Of a DNA stretch of 64,000 bases, positions 62,501-64,000 are shown in pieces. The number at the start of each line of letters is the position of its first letter. Within the stretch, counting starts at the first letter, position 1. The stretch is from assembly GCA_964036665.1 (NCBI GenBank), contig OZ038529.1:13772060-13836059 (forward strand). Reading direction: 5' to 3'. The stretch comes from Gordius sp. MW1. Taxonomy: Eukaryota > Nematomorpha > Gordioida > Gordea > Gordiidae. The position numbers and the translations under genes are program-made. The notes beneath the pieces are model-generated. The model was not told where the DNA came from, made no database searches, and saw nothing but the letters and a program-made list of their open reading frames with translations.

Positions 62501-64000
62501 TCATCGGATGAATACGGTTCAAAGAAAAATATGTGAAATATTTTGAGGTAAAAATATTTATTTTTTTCGATTCTATGTGAAAGAGCATGAAAAAATATAT
62601 AAAAGTAAGCCAATTTGAGAATTCTATTATCCTTGATTGACTTCCGAAAAGAGGTTTTAAGCTGCGAGAACTATTCATTTTGACAAAAGACAACGTTTTA
62701 TTGTTGCGATTAGTTTGTTGTATCGCAACGTGAGTGCTTAATTTTTCAAAAATGCACTATGCGATCATGATTTAAATGTAATAGTTTTCAGATTCTGATA
62801 AATATTTACTTGGGATCATAGAAACCACGTCTGAAAACGACAACTTTCAAAAATATGTGAAAAATTTTGAGGTAAAAATATTTATTTTTTTCGATTCTAT
62901 GTGAAAGAGCATGAAAAAATATATAAAAGTAAGCCAATTTGAGAATCCTATTATCCTCGAGTGACTTCCGAAAAGAGGTTTTAAGCTGCGAGAACTATCA
63001 TTTTGACAAAAGACAACGTTTTATTGTTGCGATTAGTTTGTTGTATCGCAACGTGAGTGCTTAATTTTTCAAAAATGCACTATGCGATCATGATTTTAAA
63101 GTAATAGTTTTCTGATTCTGATAAATTTTTACTTTTTATCATCGAAACCACGTCTGAAAACGACAACTTTCATCGGATGCATACGGTTGAAAGAAAAATA
63201 TGTGAAAAATTTTGAGGTAAAAATATTTATTTTTTTCGATTCTATGTGAAAGAGCATGAAAAAATATATAAAAGTAAGCCAATTTGAGAATCCTATTATC
63301 CTCGATTGACTTCCGCAAAGAGGTTTTAAGCTGCGAGAACTATTCATTTTGACAAAAGACAACGTTTTATTGTTGCGATTAGTTTGTTGTATCGCAACGT
63401 GAGTGCTTAATTTTTGAAAATGACTCTAAGCGATCATGATTTAAAAGTAATAGTTTTCAGATTCTGATAAATTTTTACTTGGGATCATAGAAACCACGTC
63501 TGAAAACGACAACTTTCATCGGATGAATACGGTTCAAAGAAAAATATGTGAAATATTTTGAGGTAAAAATATTTATTTTTTTCGATTCTATGTGAAAGAG
63601 CATGAAAAAATATATAAAAGTAAGCCAATTTGAGAATTCTATTATCCTTGATTGACTTCCGAAAAGAGGTTTTAAGCTGCGAGAACTATTCATTTTGACA
63701 AAAGACAACGTTTTATTGTTGCGATTAGTTTGTTGTATCGCAACGTGAGTGCTTAATTTTTCAAAAATGCACTATGCGATCATGATTTAAACGTAATAGT
63801 TTTCAGATTCTGATAAATTTTTACTTGGGATCATAGAAACCACGTCTGAAAACGACAACTTTCAAAAATATGTGAAAAATTTTCAGGTAAAAATATTTAT
63901 TTTTTTCGATTCTATGTGAAAGAGCATGAAAAAATATATAAAAGTAAGCCAATTTGAGAATCCTATTATCCTCGATTGACTTCCGAAAAGAGGTTTTAAG
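59506..64000. repeat. 7536-bp-spaced duplication, right copy (runs off the window)
   Basis: Matches 51970-56464 as described there, including its inner 1015-bp 3-monomer repeat (62114 to 63129, deletion marker at 62844 and 63859). The window ends inside the copy, so its full length is unknown; if the period is regular, the sequence after 64000 should continue as at 56464. Confidence 0.88.

Larger units (their letters stand above)
4115..64000. repeat. Satellite DNA array, monomer about 343 bp, about 174 copies
   Basis: The word CTATGCGATCATGATTT recurs every 340-346 bp, for example at 4117, 4461, 4804, 5144, 5487, 5832 and 6178, and so on to the window end, always in the same orientation. The monomer is about 30% GC. 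In order it contains an ATCATGAT palindrome, a class-diagnostic segment (ACTTTTTATCATCG or ACTTGGGATCATAG), A/T tracts around AAAAATATTTATTTTTTT, a TATATAAAAG box, ACTTCCGAAAAGAGG, and the dyad GTTGCGAT-11 nt-ATCGCAAC. No other sequence interrupts the array. The array continues beyond the right edge. A centromeric or pericentromeric location is plausible for so long a homogeneous array but is not shown by the sequence. Short minus-strand ORFs of 60-88 codons recur but are by-products of the repeat. Confidence 0.98.

Noticed and set aside
4853..63708. Dozens of minus-strand ORFs of 60-88 codons, one frame per monomer, with a hydrophobic stretch (NWLTFIYFFMLFHI)
   Set aside because: They recur because the DNA repeats. 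The start is open only where one extra T (CTATTCATTTT) or one missing T (ATCATTTGAC) shifts the frame; the commonest monomer form hits a stop a few codons after ATG. Indels and frame changes are tolerated, which is not what selection on a protein would give.
4115..64000. CRISPR array
   Set aside because: The repeat unit is about 343 bp with no short constant repeat alternating with unique spacers, and no cas genes; the neighbour is a LINE.
4115..64000. Canonical CENP-B box or telomere repeat in the monomer
   Set aside because: No match to the CENP-B box core pattern and no TTAGG/TTAGGG runs were seen; a centromere role therefore rests on array size alone.
4230..64000. RNA polymerase III B box (GGTTCAAAG in class B)
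   Set aside because: It matches the consensus only in the first five or six bases, with no A box at suitable spacing.

Overview
The window is eukaryotic, most likely from an animal. It holds one LINE-type (non-LTR) retrotransposon and, from about position 4115 to the right edge, an uninterrupted satellite DNA array. No host gene, tRNA, rRNA, CRISPR array or bacterial-type operon can be supported. The species cannot be named from the sequence. The array is about 30% GC. A typical monomer carries about 14 CpG sites, roughly 1.8 times expectation from its base composition, which argues against a heavily CpG-methylated germline such as that of vertebrates.

Layout. 1-548: sequence with no recognisable gene, possibly the LINE 5' region or flanking DNA. 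549-3467: one intact 972-codon ORF encoding an AP-endonuclease-like domain followed by a reverse transcriptase, with the single-ORF layout of RTE-like LINEs. 3468-4115: a 3' region with (TA)n, a long poly-T tract, three diverged repeats of about 110-140 bp, a 7-bp stem-loop and a terminal (ATAC)3 tail. The tail abuts a satellite monomer that starts part-way through its repeat unit, so the LINE 3' end marks the visible left edge of the array. 4115-64000: about 174 head-to-tail copies of a 340-346 bp monomer.

The array is built at several levels. Two monomer classes (A and B) differ at linked diagnostic sites and are intermixed, with mosaic monomers between them. Groups of monomers have been copied as units: 684 bp (2-mer), 1015-1030 bp (3-mers), 1363 and 1368 bp (4-mers), 2731 bp (8-mer), 3090-3095 bp (9-mers), 4105 bp (12-mer) and 7536 bp (22-mer). 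The clearest higher-order structure is at 34.2-48.3 kb, where a 9-monomer cycle (called a to i here) recurs with its a-b-c segment amplified at 1030-bp spacing. Each monomer has a dyad (GTTGCGAT, 11 nt, ATCGCAAC), a TATA-like TATATAAAAG and A/T tracts. Several duplication breakpoints fall in the segment just upstream of the dyad, and the dyad is itself a hot spot for small deletions. This link between a conserved palindrome and repeat-block exchange is the most interesting signal in the window. It was found by eye and needs computational testing.
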